Shown one piece after another: positions 35,729 through 48,970 of a DNA stretch of 64,000 bases. A program made the translations under genes and the position numbers. The notes beneath the pieces are model-generated. The model did not search any database. It saw nothing but the letters and a program-made list of their open reading frames with translations, and was not told the DNA's origin. Positions within the stretch are counted from its first letter, which is position 1. Each line of letters opens with the position of its first letter. Origin of the DNA: Lepturacanthus savala (taxonomy: Eukaryota > Chordata > Actinopteri > Scombriformes > Trichiuridae); NCBI GenBank assembly GCA_030544235.1, contig CM060478.1, forward strand, positions 4,895,727-4,959,726. The letters are read 5' to 3'.

Positions 35729-38528
35729 CTGAGAGACACAGAAAAAACTGTTATTATTGGTGAAAGTTTCATATATATATACTCTATTATTATATCAGTT
35801 GAGCCACTAATGATCATGTTATGTATCTTGTTACAATTTGTGCTCCGTTTGGAATAAAACTGAATTTTAATGACTTTTTAATGATATTTTAATGCATACA
35901 TTTGCCCATAAACAAAAACAAAAATTCATCCCAGGTGCAGAATTCTTGTTTTGCTTATTCTGGAGACTTGAATGATTAAATCGATATACACATATCAGGG
36001 TTGAAAAATTATAATAAGTTAAATAAAATGACTCTTTCTGGGAGGGTTTGTCTTCACCATGTTCTCAGAAGGAAGAGACAGGAAGTTGATGATGTCATGT
36101 AACAGGAAGCACTTGACAATTTATGATTTTTTGTTTAAAACCTTTGTGAAAGTTGTCTACACTCATGTCATTGAAAAAATATCCCCACCATTTTTTTTTC
36201 TAAATTGGCAGGTGATCATTTATGTTCTCCTGAGGTTTTACATTCAAACTCTGCAAATAATCACCTGTACAATGTGTGACAGAGACACATTGTCAGATGA
36301 ATTCATTGTGAGAGACAGAGAGTTAACGACAGACGAGGAGGATTTGTTAAATATGACCTTTACAGTATGCAAACTGTATTTATAAGATTTATGCATTCAC
36401 ACACATTTCCATAATGCTCCGTGCAGTTTAATTTACAATTACCACGCTTGTTAATGGGAACATCCTCGAGAAAATTCTGATGACTGCACCCGTTCTGAGG
36501 TTGAAAAATGACCTCATTTATCCTCCACTTTTTGCCCTCGGAATATTTCTCACTAATTAATTGTCTGTAATTGCACGCACAGTATATTTGACATTGTGAC
36601 ACAGTGCCGGTTTAATTTAGGGTGTTTTTTTTTTTAAAGTTCAGCTGGGATTAACATGATTTTAACGTTTCAAAACTCTAAAAAGGCACTTTCTATCCAT
36701 TATAGAGCTGAAAAACTGCTCGGAATACATAGCTACAACACCGCCCAATGGTAACAATGATTATTGATCGATTGATAGAGTTGTCTGTTAAATGACTGGC
36801 TGTTTGATTCAATGATTGATCCATTACAAACAGAAATATGAAATTTATGAGCCAAAGAGGAGCAGCATTGTTTTATTTGTTGCTTTTTTTACACAAACCT
36901 TGAGTGAAACTATCAATATTATCATGAACTATTTTCTTATTATATTGATAATCTGAATATTGATGATATATATATTGATATTGTTTTATTGCCCAGACCT
37001 ACCGTAGTGCTTATGTGGAATTGTCTGCTTTCTTTTGACTATTTTTTAGTAGCTACTGACCACAGATTCCTGCCTGAACCTTATAAAAGCTGCTCTTTTC
37101 AATGCTGTTGTCTACCCGTCACAATTTGGCCCTAATCAAAGTCACTCTGATTCTTACACTTTGCCCGTTTTTTCTTGCCTCGAATGCATCACACATCAAA
37201 ATCTGACTGTTCCAATTGCAGCCTAATATAACCCGCCCAATGACAGGTGCCATTGTAACGAGATAATCAATGTTATTCCCTTCGTCTGTCAGTGGGTTTC
37301 ATGTTGTGGCTCAAGATATGTCAAAACATTTTCATATACAGTGGTGGCGTAGGTTTAACTTATAATATTAATTATGGCTGCAGAACACTGAGGTGCATCT
37401 TAACTCTGACTATTTGTATTATTTTCTGTATGTTTGGATAAATACAGTTTTAAAGAATGTATTAAGTGAGAGACCTGAGAAAACAGATGTAACAAGAAAC
37501 GACTGTGCTAAACTATGGTAAAAGACAGTAAAGAGGCAGTTTTCCCAAAAATGTTAAAGTACTCCTTTCAGAGTCCTGTCCGCCAAGTCTGAGTTTTATT
37601 GGAAGCTTAATTCACAGAAGACAAGAGGAAATCTTTAGCAGCCAGAGTCACTTTTAAGCTTCTTGACATCTCTGATGTGTCTTTTATTCCAAACACGAGC
37701 TAAATTAAAAATATGTCAATATTCAAGCTAATTCCTTAAGTTGCTTAAAGCGGAGTATCTTCGTGGAAAGACTCTTGAAAGAAACCCCCCCGAATACAAA
37801 ATGTGCTGTCATGTGAGAGGCATGAAGGGAGAATGTGAAAGGGAAAAGGGAGTAAACCGTGTGTTTGAGAGCAAGCAGCAGAGGTCACTGACCGTATAGA
37901 ACCGCAGTGATGAAACATCCATAATTTAGTTGTTTGTAAGTGTGAGGAGGACGGAGCTCATTTAGCCAGACAGCAGGGGACGAGGGAAACCTGATCACTG
38001 TAAAACAGTGAGAAATACCACTCCACATCCTTTTAAACCACATGTTAAAGCTCAATTCCAATCCTAACATTTAACTAGTGATTTCTGCCTTCTACACATC
38101 CTGTGATGCCTTTATGTCATTTATGAGCTTGGCTTTCATTTTGATTATTTAATCACTTGCCATTTAAAAAAAAAAAGCATAGAATGAAGCCTGTAATGAC
38201 TGTGATTAGTTCTTTAGGGGCTGACAAGAATGACAGGTGTAACATTTTGAACTAGCAAAGAGAGAAAAATAGGATTTCATGTGCATAAATTAGCCTCCAA
38301 TCACCCTAATCCCCCCCCCTCTTACCAAAAACTCATTCACCCATCGCCATGGAAATGAGCTGGAGGGAAAAAAGGGCCATCATCATCATCATCATCATCA
38401 TGTACTCGCTATCCTTTATTATGGGATAGCGCCGCTTCTTGAGAGCACTCGAAATTTCACCATGGAAACAGACCAATAGCTCAGGATGGGGGTGGGTTTT
38501 ATAATTACCCTAAAACCCCTTTTGCCAC

Positions 38529-38668
<140 letters not shown>

Positions 38669-38773
38669 GCATGTAATATTTTCCAGTGATCGAGCAATGA
38701 ATGTAGCGCTCTCTTTCAGCCTGTGGTGCCAAAAGCTTAAAATATAAAATATTGAAGCTGATTTAACTCTGAA

Positions 38774-39122
38774 TTAGAGCTGCAAGTATTGCAACTATTC
38801 TAATAGTCAATTAATCTATTGATTATTGAAACAATCAATTCGTTGTTTGGTTCATAAAATGTGAAATGTCGATCATGGTTTCCCAAAGCTGGAGCTTCAA
38901 CCTAAATGTCTTTTTTGTCCAGACCAACAGTCCACAACCCAAAGATCATCAGTTTACTATTATAGAGACTAAAGAAACCAGGAAATAATCAGAGAAGAGA
39001 AGCTGGAACCAGAGAATTTGGACATTTTCTTCTTAAAAAATGACTCAAATCACTCAGTTCTCAAAATATTTGGCGATTAATGTACAAATTTGCAACTCAT
39101 CAATTAATCACTGCATGCCTCT
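38774..39122 (+). mobile_element. AGAGCTGCAA-family MITE
   Basis: Starts TTAGAGCTGCAAGTATTGCA and contains GTCCAGACCAACAGTCCACA and GAAGCTGGAACCAGAGAATT in the same order as 1250-1415; the right end is decayed (ATCACTGCATGCCTCTG). Confidence 0.6.
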
Positions 39123-39785
39123 GAATACATGTGAACATATCCTCTGTTTATTATCTCTGGTTTCTACTGAGAGTTGTCCCATTTGTTAAAAGGTTTTTCC
39201 TTCCTGTCCATAATAAGCTTCACAGGTTTTTGGCCAATGAGGTATTATTACAGCCAAAACCTATAAGATGGGTTATATTTATTTATCACACCACAGATAC
39301 ACTACCAAAGCACCAGTCACAACTAGCAGGCCTGATGTGGCGCTTCCTGCTTCCCTTGGAACTGCTTCTGGGAGCAAAACTGTCCAGAAAAGGGAGCTCA
39401 GTCATTATCTGCTGGCAGGAAGAGTCATTATAGAGAGGGCAGTGTGAAAATGGACACACGCTGACCTGCTAATGGTACAGGGGGTTTGGTTACAGGTGAA
39501 AAATGAATGAAAAAAAACAGCTTCTGCTATCTGCAGGATTACCAAAGGTGCATTAATATTAAACAGTGGGCAGAAAATGGTGTGTCATGGTCAGATGTTG
39601 GTGTTTTGCTGAAATTGGAGGGAAAAAACAACCAGAAATTCCACAAGTCAGAAGAGAACTTTGTGTTTCTCTGGAGAAAATGAGCCAGATATGTTTGAAA
39701 ATACTATACATTTAGGAACAATGTGATTTAACATTTAATAGATGGAAAAGTGAGTGAAAAACTCACAAAACTTATGAATTAGACA

Positions 39786-40094
39786 TTTCAAATATCAAGG
39801 TCTAGACAACTTTCAAGGTATTTGAGACAAGTTCAAATCAGATGTCAAGTCAGGCCACAAGTTTTTGTGAGGAACCCTCAAAAATATCACAGAAGAAAAT
39901 ATAAAATGTCTTCCTTCCACAGCTGCTAATAGTGTTTTTGTCATTTTATAGTACAGCACTAAGAATTCAGTATTTAATATATGATTATTATCCCTATAAC
40001 TGTTTCAGTATTTTATCTAGTAAAATGAAACTTGAAATAGATTAATTGAATTAGATTCCAGGCTCAAGTTAAGTTTTGTCAAATTTCTACACGC

Positions 40095-40163
<69 letters not shown>

Positions 40164-40345
40164 CAAGTCAAAGTCAATTCAACGTCAAGTCTTAAGTAAT
40201 TCAATCAAGTCAAGTTTCAAGTCTATTTGAAGTCCAAGTAAAACATTTCAAGCATCTCAAGTTCCAGACAAGTTTCCAGTTATTTGAGACAAGCTCAAAT
40301 CAAATGTCAAGTCAGGTCACAAGTTTTTGTGAGGAAGCTTCAAAA
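39786..40345 (+). repeat. direct duplication of about 110 bp flanking a CA microsatellite
   Basis: 39786-39895 and 40244-40345 share TATTTGAGACAAGTTCAAAT/TATTTGAGACAAGCTCAAAT, then GTCAAGTCAGG, then CACAAGTTTTTGTGAGGAA. Between them lie the CA tract 40089-40160 and a run of CAAGTC-type short repeats (40161-40245). The pattern looks like local tandem duplication. Confidence 0.75.
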
Positions 40346-41249
40346 AAATATAGCAGAATCCCTGAAAAATAACAATTTGAACCACCTGCCTGGCTGTGGT
40401 GTTAACGTTTCTCCCAAATTAAATAAAGGATCCGAGTCTGTCTGGACTATTACAGCATGGAGGGATGTTAGTTAGCTGAAAATCAAGTATTGATCTATCA
40501 TTAAAAGTTTCTGCAATTGATTCAGTAGCTTCTGTAGAGATCTAATTTTGGCAAGAGGTAGCATCTCTGAAGTAGAATTGACACTCGTGGGACTACAAAT
40601 CCTAAAGTATCCGACACAGCCTGAGATGAATGAGTATAAAACGACTGTTTGTGTTCCTGTCATCAAGAGAAACCTGCTTTTGACTGGCTCATATTAGATA
40701 TTTAATGAGAAGTTAAGAATGGACAGGTTTTTGGGCAGATGCCGATCGTCCCGCCGTGTTGTTTTTGCTTTTATTCCAGCACAGCCTGAGTACATAAATT
40801 GACAGGAAAACACACACACACAGCAAAAGCAGAAAGTGTGTGTCTGACAGCTGCCGACTGAGGTAACCAGAGACGTAGAGGGATAGATGGAGAAAAGGGG
40901 GGGGGGGATGTGTTGAAGCCACTCACACATCCTCACACACACACGTATTTGACTTATTGATTATGTGTGAAATCTCATCCACTTGACAAGGCTGGAAGGA
41001 CTGTAGCATTGGTTATTTATAGCCGGCATCCAACTCTCACTGTTCCGTGCCGCGGTCGGGAATTTTTGATCAATGCCGTGTCCGGCGGCTCTTTCTTCTG
41101 TCAGAGCAGCTTAGCCTCAGCCGCCGTCTAATACCATACAACCTTGCACCGGGACAACACGAGGTGATTGCATATTACAAATTTATGGTGAAAACCCTCA
41201 ACCCGCCTCCTCCTTTTTTTTTTTTCTGGTTCAGGATTCAGGTCAACGA

Positions 41250-41385
41250 GCACTGGGCGATGATATCGCGGTGGTTCTAGCGGGCCGAAGCGTGCGCCGT
41301 GTGCTCCAAATGTCACGGGTTTGAATCCAGCTCGTGACCTTTGTTGAATGCCACATCCTTGGTGCATTGTATTGTTCCCGGCTGC
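41250..41385 (+). mobile_element. tRNA-derived SINE, head region
   Basis: GGGTTTGAATCC is a close match to a tRNA B box and is followed by AGCTCGTGACCTTTGTTGAA, the junction common in teleost SINEs. The A-box part (GGTTCTAGCGGGCCGAAGC) is decayed and the tail is not visible. Confidence 0.55.
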
Positions 41386-42962
41386 TGGTCTGTTTTTCAA
41401 TATGGCTGAAATTCGATTAAAATGCGGGCGATGCTGCAGATGAACGAGATACAATCAGCTCGGACTCTAAATGAATATATTTGTAATGTCCTGTTTGTCT
41501 GTGACTCCATCACACAGCTGTCAATCAAACACTGATGTCCGAGGAGAATCTAATCAGACAAAATTAAACCCCAGTGTTCCCTTGCTCTGTAAATGTTTTA
41601 ATTCCTGGCTATTTTGTAGTCTTATGGTGTTCTTTCTCTAATTTCTTTTAATGGGATGAGTTAAAATGGCATTTTTTAAAAAATCTTTATCATATTCTGT
41701 CCCATCAATACATAAATACACCAAAATATTTTACAGATAGAAAACAATGTCATCATTTAAGGCTGCATTTCATGCATTATATGTTGTTTTACAACAACAC
41801 AAGACACAAATATTAACACTTTATTAAATTACTATATAATTTTTTTGGGGGGGAAAGAACCAATACTATTGAAATATTTCTGAATATAATTTGATAGCAT
41901 TGTGCATGGGAGTTTTCATCTGTATATGACTAATTAAAGTAGAATTTTATTTGATTTTATTTGGATTTTTTAATTATCTTCCATATATGATGACATTGTC
42001 AGTGTCGTCTTTCAATCAATTAAGTATCTAATAAATGGGAATGTATTTCGATAAACTGAATATGGTTTATGCACTTATGTATTGACACTATATTCAATAA
42101 ATAATCATTTTAACACAGAAAGAAGAGAAACTTCTTGTAAGGAGATGCAGAAATCACATAACTGCTGTTTCAACTATGTAAAAAATACACAAACACTACT
42201 GACACTGACATTTTAAAGGTATTTTACAGGTTCTAGGACAGTTTTCCACTTTCAATTTGTGTTTTTGCCTCTATGCCCACAGGTTTTTACATTGAAAATA
42301 TCTGCCTCTGACTGTATGAAGGAGAACCTGCATTATAAAAACCTCATTGATGGACATTATAGTGCAATGACAAGCACAGCATGGTGGGTCTTGGCCACTC
42401 AGACTGTGTGGGCGTCTCCGTGCGCTCCTGCTGTTTAGTGGCAGCAGAAAGCTTTTCTTCAGAAAATGTCTGGATGGTTCAGACACAAACACACAAATCT
42501 GCAGCCAAAGACAGATGGAGGTGGCTTATTTTCATTAGTCTGCATCATTTTCAGGTGGCGTAATGAAGATAAACCCAGCAAACAGCCATCAGATGATCAG
42601 GTCTATGGTATTTTATCCATCCTAATCGAAATTAATCAGTTTAACGCGGTTACAGTGGGAACATTCTACACCGATCTATAAATGAACATGTATCTGCCGT
42701 CCACAGCTACTTCACACTGTAAGAAAAAGCTTCTTCGGTTTATTAAATCCATGCTGCATTGTGAAGGCAGCAGGATTGATATGTGATAAATCCACAGCCG
42801 CACCAGAGCGCATTCACCACACAAGCCTGACGCACAACAGGCTGGTCGCTTAACCAGCGTTTATATGGGATTAGCAAAGCTCATCAATCCTCTGCATCAT
42901 GACCAACTTATTTTTAGCAAAAGTGGCATCTTGTGTTTTATTCTGATGCATCACAGTTAGAA

Positions 42963-43313
42963 AATCCTGCTGAATTAACCCTGAATTTACAAAACAGGAG
43001 AGATGACATAAAAAACTACATTTTTAACATGATGTTTCGGTTGCTCCATATTCATGCTTGCATGTGAAGTTATTTCCTGCCTTACAAACCATTTACAAAT
43101 CAACATTTTATTAATGACTTTTTAACTTATATTTTTGAAGCATGAAATAAGCAAAATGATCTGCCAATTGAATAAGAAGATTCAAGATGATTCTACTCAA
43201 TATTGGACTAAGTGTACTACATACAAGATATCTTCTACAGTCATCCAGTGGTCCCGATTGGACCTTTTAGTGGGCCAGTTTTGGCCCCCGGGCCGCATGT
43301 TTAACACCCCTGA
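42963..43313 (-). mobile_element. hAT-like element, minus orientation
   Basis: AAACAGGAGAGATGACATAA, then TTATTTCCTGCCTTACAAAC, then GTGGTCCCGATTGGACC, ending GGGCCGCATGTTTAACACCC CTG. Its internal part (about 43130-43235) includes a fragment resembling the fold-back element at 6205. Confidence 0.65.
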
Positions 43314-44072
43314 GAGCTTTGATTAGTAAATGGTTTATAAGGCAGGAGATGCCTTCACCCTGCTGTTAAAATGCTAAATATTATTCAGTGAATAAATGTC
43401 TTGAACAGTAGTAGAATAACTAAAACATCATATTGTTAAAATTTCGCTTTTTTATGTCATCTCTCCTGTTTTTAAATAGAAGGTTTATTAATAGTGTAAA
43501 TATGGACTCAAATCAAAAACTGTTTTAAAATACTGTATATTTTAATAATATGCACTGTATTATTATAGCATATTTGCACTGTTGTATCATATCTATCTGT
43601 AAACTGTAAATCATATCAAGTCAGTCCATCTGTCTTTAGTTGCCTGCTACTGAAAATAGGTGCAATTTGAATTATTGCCACCTCAATCACTTGCTGCTCT
43701 TCACTTTAATCACTTTACTCCCAACCTGTGTACCTGTTAACTCTCAATCTGCCTTGGTACCTCTAGCTCCACAAATTCTGCAGAGTTTATGTCATGTATA
43801 GTTGTTAGTAGTTATATATTAGTTGTATTGTATAGATTTTTCCTATGTTTATTTATGTGTGTACTTTATGGTGAAGCTTTAGATCTCATTGTACCTTGTA
43901 TAATGACAATAAAGGCTTTCTATTCTATTTTATTCTATTTATTCTATAATATAGTAGGAGAGAAATTTGTAGGTGTTATTATTTATATGTTTATTTTTCC
44001 TGGTTTGACCCACTTGAGCTCAAATTGCATTGAATGTGGCCCACGAATTAAACTGAGTTTGACCTTCTTATA
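43313..44072 (+). mobile_element. hAT-like element, plus orientation, interrupted by a retroposon tail
   Basis: AGTAAATGGTTTATAAGGCA, GTCATCTCTCCTGTTTTTAA and the right end GACCCACTTGAGCTCAAATT followed by ATGTGGCCCACGAATTAAAC match the copy at 961-1797. It is head to head with the minus copy ending at 43313. Confidence 0.6.
43525..43955 (+). mobile_element. retroposon 3' tail inside the hAT copy
   Basis: The segment ends CATTGTACCTTGTATAATGA CAATAAAGG, then repeats of TTCTATTCTATTTTA. A run of short repeats after AATAAAGG is the usual 3' end of a LINE or its SINE partner. The left boundary is approximate. Confidence 0.55.
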
Positions 44073-45640
44073 ATCAAAGACATTAGAATCTGATAGAATT
44101 TCTACGCTATGGCCCTTTAAAGGCCTCCCTTTTACTTGTCATTTAATATCTGGATAAAATCCAGACAGGATTTAGGATACTTTCATTTACACTTTTATTC
44201 ACATAGTCAAAGACCATAAATGAGTCTTGTTAGAAACTTCTCTTCTGCATAAATCGACCTGATCACATTCACAGCTGGAAGCTGCTGCAGGACCGGTCTC
44301 AGTCTGACCTGCAGCTGCTGGGGTTAAGAACTCTGTTCAGGAGGCAGGTCGGTGGTAATAAGGGAGGAGCCGGCACCGATTTCACTCTCACCGCCCTGAT
44401 TCATCCGGCCGGTCGGGGGGATTGAACCTCCTGGTTCGGAGCCGGCTCCTCTGAACCTTTAGACCTACCCCTGCCCCCCGCAATCTGATTTCAATCTGTT
44501 CTGGTTTCCCCAGCGAGAAGGAAATCAGAGTGAGTCCTGCTCCGGTTCAGAGGGCGGTGCTAATGCGTGGGAGTTTTTTGTCTCATCGGGGTCCTGCATC
44601 AGCCTGTCGGGAGTCTTTCTACCCCAGGCCCACACTCAAGTGGGAGGGACAAGTAAAAGTTTACATACAAATAACCCCTACACCTACAAATTTCTCTTTC
44701 TTTTTATGTAAAGAAATACTTTATTGATGTTTACGCGTTTAATTAAACTTCCATTTAAAAAACAGGAGAGATGATATAAGAAAAAAAGTTCAAATTCAAC
44801 ATTAAGATATCTCATATCCTGTCAGTCTACTGTTGCATTTCAATTATTATAAAGTTATCTCCTAAACAAATGAGGTTGCACAATTGAATTGAACCTGTTT
44901 TGATGAGCTAAAACTAAGTACTTTGCTCTCATGCTGGATCTCAAAATTCTGCCTCTGCATTTTTTTCAGGTTCAAATTCATTTTACATTATCGATTAAAT
45001 CAGAGGCGAACTCAGCTTAGTTCCTGAGCCACATTCAGCGTAATATTTCCTCAAGTGGGTCAGACTATTAAAAATTATAATAACAAAACCTGCAAATTTC
45101 TCCTCATTTTTATGAAATTAAATGCATTATAAATATTTACATGATTAATTAGCTTTTAATTCACAAAACAGTAGAGATGATGTCTCGGCTTATTCCATAT
45201 TCAGCCAGTCTACTGTTGTTGAACAATATTTAGTGTTTTAAGCAGCAGGTGAAGTTATTTGCTGCCTTACAAACCATTTACTCATCAGCTCGTTACTGCA
45301 GAATAGAAGTTTCCGCTCTGCGAAACAAGATTCTTTTACTATACTAGTGTAAATGAAAGTATCCTAAATCCCATCTGGATTTTATCCGGATATTAAATGA
45401 CAATTACAAGTGAAGCCTTAGTAACTTTTTTTTAAAGGGTTATAACATAGAATGTGAGACTCTAATGTCTTTTTAATTATAAGAAGGTCAAATTCAGTTT
45501 AATTCCCGGGTCACATTCAGTGCATTTTAATCTCCAGACCAGTAAAATAATCCTATAACTAATAATACCTATGAATTCCTCCCCTCCTTTTTATGCAAAG
45601 AAATATGTTATAAATAAGAAAAAGACATTTACTCACTGAA
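43880..45640. repeat. large imperfect palindrome
   Basis: Arms at about 43970-44255 and 45295-45590 are reverse complements: GTCATTTAATATCTGGATAA AATCC at 44138 pairs with GGATTTTATCCGGATATTAA ATGAC at 45383, and CTTCTTATAATCAAAGACAT TAG pairs with CTAATGTCTTTTTAATTATA AGAAG. The arms cover hAT ends and also flanking non-hAT sequence. The central 1 kb contains another minus-oriented hAT copy (about 44660-44885) and part of one more (45005-45290). Confidence 0.7.
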
Positions 45641-45853
45641 CAATATTTAGTGGTTTAAGCAGCAGGTGAAGTTATCTCCTGCTTTACAAACCATAAACAA
45701 ATCAAAACTGTAAATATTTTATCTCTCACTGACTCCACATTTCTGAAACAGGAACTGCTCCATTTTTCTGTCTTTGTACAGTCATTCATTGGGCCAGATC
45801 GGACCCTGTTGCGGCCCCGGTTCTGCCCCCGGGCCGCATGTTTGACAACACCT
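45480..45853 (-). mobile_element. hAT-like element, minus orientation
   Basis: Starts near CAGTTTAATTCCCGGGTCAC and ends CCCCGGGCCGCATGTTTGAC AACACCTG, with GTTATCTCCTGCTTTACAAA and CATTGGGCCAGATCGGACC between. Best preserved terminus of this family in the window. Confidence 0.65.
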
Positions 45854-46390
45854 GCTCTACAATCTCACTGGCCAGATTAACGACTAATCAGCTGCAGATA
45901 AATATCCCCACAAAGACCCTGTAAATTCCTGTGAGGTTTTTCAGCACTAATTTGTTGCACTTGATTCTCCAGCGTTCAGTAAAGTGAGTAATACTCAGTG
46001 TAAAATAAAACACCCTGCTAGCTTCCAGTAAAGCGATTCATTTATAAAACCCACAAATATCCGCCCCAGAGAGCTAAATTCGTTCCCCTTTTAAATTACA
46101 CCTCAAATCATACTCGGATATTCCCGTTCACGCCTGGACTGTGGTGGATTTAACTCTGGTCTGCTCAGTTACTTCTCTGTAGCCGCTAATGCGATATAAT
46201 AAATCATTAAAAATAACAAAAGCTCTGTACATGCGGCTCGAATAGGACCTTCAACTTTCCCTTTGATAACGTCGGACGTTATTTAAGCTCTTACTCTTTC
46301 AGCTGGTATAATTCAATCTACATATCTGGCACATTAAGCGGACATTTAAATGCAATTTGACGTGTTCCATGTTGTAAGTTCATGTCTTAC

Positions 46391-46457
46391 CCAGGCCCAG
46401 CAGGTCCACCGCCGCCTCTGTGTTTTTCTTAGGACTGGCTCTGCACTCTGACTGCTG
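46391..46457 (-). CDS. smap1: smap1 internal coding exon with clathrin box
   Basis: Encodes 22 residues plus one base: QQSECRASPKKNTEAA then VDLLGL, with the last base joining the next exon to make Asp. The result, DLLGLD, is the clathrin-box type motif by which SMAP1 binds clathrin heavy chain, and SPKK...VDLLGLD is the same as in mammalian SMAP1. Upstream is a long pyrimidine tract and a CTGTCAGCAGCAG acceptor that offers up to three in-frame AG choices; the coordinate given uses the first. Phase 0 upstream, phase 1 downstream. The preceding exon, expected to encode the Lys/Glu-rich linker after the ArfGAP domain, was not found in the remaining 17.5 kb. Confidence 0.94.
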
Positions 46458-48049
46458 CTGACAGGAGAAAAAAAGAGAAAAAAGGCAAAAGAGAAAGGTG
46501 GAAGGAAATTATTTAGCACTCACATTTATGATTTCACTTTATGTTAGAGACCTGTCTATTCTTTTTTTTTACACAGCAAACCAGCGCTGACATTCATTAA
46601 AAAGTAGTACCTGTATATTAAGACAGAAAGTCAATATTACCCACCAGCCGTAATCATCAAGGCACCTGCCTCAGCACAGCTACAGGCTATTCACAAATAT
46701 ATCAATTTATCCTGATTATATCTGGTTAATCCTCGATTTTCTATGCAGCAGGTTAGAAAATATCCTGCGATTTCCCTTCTTTCGGTGGAGACTTTTCTTG
46801 TTTAAAGTAGGAAGCAGCGTCTCTAAGGAGCCGTGTTCTTGTTTGTATCTCTTATGTGGGCACTAATGTCAGAAAATGACTGAGCGCCTCGTCTAAATTC
46901 GGTTCATTTTCTTTCAGATAATCAATCGGCCAACGGACGGGAAATCGATCTCTGACGTATAGATAGACGTATAGGGCACAGGTGTAATTGGCGCCTGCGA
47001 AAGGAGGCTCTGTCATGTTGAGGATAAACAGCAGCAGCAGGTGATAGAACAGTGGACAATTAGCAAAGGAAATCCCTGTATATCCCCACCTGGCGGGAAA
47101 AAAAAGCTAAGCTAAATGACATATTGATATTTGCCTAATCTTCTAAGCCACAAATTGATTTATACATATTTGCTGACATGTTGGCTCGTATTGTTTCTGA
47201 TCGGAAAAGGAAGGAGAAGGAGAAGGAAGGGAAGTAAGAACGGAGAGAAAGGATTAGTAAGAGGGTAAACTAAAGGAGACAAAAGCAGAAAGACAGATAC
47301 AGAGAGAAAGGAGGAGATGAAACGACAGAGATGAGACAGGAATGAAAAAGGGAGTGAGGGGAAAAGACAGATATAGAGTGAGATTAGAGGGAGTATAAAA
47401 GGTTAAAACGTGGGCCAAGACCGATCTACAACGCTGGTAACAAACCCAATTCCCCCCCCCAACAAAAGATTGATGGACCACATTACATTCAATGTCGTTC
47501 CAATCCAAGGCAATGGAAACAATTACCGTGTCCACGCCTAATCAAGAATGCATTGGCTGCGCGCTGATGTGTGTTGGGACTGCAGCAAAAAGGCTCCAAC
47601 GGCGGTGCCACGGAATCGCAGCAGGAAGGTCGTTGGCTGGGTTTGTGCCGCGCATTTATATTGACCGAGTGAATGCAGCCATACGGGAGTCTATAACAAC
47701 GGGAATCACAGGGAAAACGCTGATAAAAAGCTGACACCTTGATGCACAAACTCAACTCGTGTAGTTTTCAATGCTATTTATCTACAATAAGACCGATCTG
47801 CGTTGTTTTATTAAATCGATCCAATAGCCGCTCCCGTTGTGGATCTAATTCCCAGTTGGCGAAGAACCTGGATTCGCTTATTAAGACCTGACATCTCATC
47901 TCACCCTTTGCTTTAATAAACAGTTACAATGAACATCGCCAGCAGCAGATTAGATGTCAGTGTGTTCTCTGTTAGCCGCTCATTCTATTCAACCAAAGAG
48001 GAAAATGAGACATCACTCTATAACAACATGATACGACACCGACTTAGAC

Positions 48050-48345
48050 CCATCCTCATTTTATTTACATATTTTTTTTTACATTTGTGTTTTATTATCT
48101 TCCCCTCCTGACCATTCATTTACTTTTTACCTACTGTTTAGGGCTTTTATTACTTATTTTACTATTTAATTTTTTCATTTATTTAATCATTCTGACATGG
48201 TATTTTGAATTATTATCTCTCTGGTATCAATCAAACTCTGGTGTTTCCTCACTACAGATTCAAGGTTTATGACAGCTGTTCCTCAGTTCCTGTTTTCATT
48301 GAGTTTTATTATTATCGAGAACTTAATTATTTAATTTATTAATTA
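48050..48345 (+). repeat. dispersed AT-rich repeat, copy 2
   Basis: Homologous to 3100-3395 in block order; see that entry. A (GT)10 tract follows at 48366-48386. Confidence 0.6.
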
Positions 48346-48777
48346 CATCACCTTCTGTTTCTGTGTGTGTGTGTGTGTGTGTGTGTCACATCAATCTCCC
48401 ACTTCAACCTTTATAAATAGATGAATACTTGATGCTTTTTCAGCTGAATAGTTTTGCATCAGAACACATCTGCATCTGTTATTGCAACATGTCGACTAAA
48501 TATAATAAAACATTTCATAACTTGTGTTGCTTTAAATCCAGTGATTTTAAAGGATTTGAGTTTGACGAGCAGATTCTTTACTGGATTCAAGGGTTTTGTT
48601 GTGCATGATGGTTGTCGGTGTTGATTTAGAGATTTTCTATTTTTTATATTATAAGTTTGGGGGAAAAAAATAAGATCGTGCATCTATAAATCTTTAAGTT
48701 ATCGTCTGAAAGTCTTGCAGGTAGTTCCGAACTAGTACAAAACATATATATTTTCCTCCTAAGCCAATCTCATGGGT

Positions 48778-48970
48778 CATAGAATCCGTTGCCTAATGGT
48801 TAAGACACATTTCATATAACTGCAATGTCCCAGAGGAGGTTTCGTGGTCTATAATAACCCTCCCTGCCTTTCTCTTTCTCTCACTAGGATTTGCTGTCTG
48901 TATCTTTTCAATCCCAATAAAACAAAACAAAAAAATACCCCTGAAATCCTGAAAAACAAAACAAAAGCTA
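48778..48970 (+). mobile_element. tRNA-derived SINE, degenerate full copy
   Basis: GTTGCCTAATGGTTAAGACA resembles a tRNA A box, CCCAGAGGAGGTTTCGTGG is a decayed B box, a CTTTCTCTTTCTCTCACT body follows and the copy ends CCAATAAAACAAAACAAAAA. The order fits the teleost SINE seen at 24538. Confidence 0.6.
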
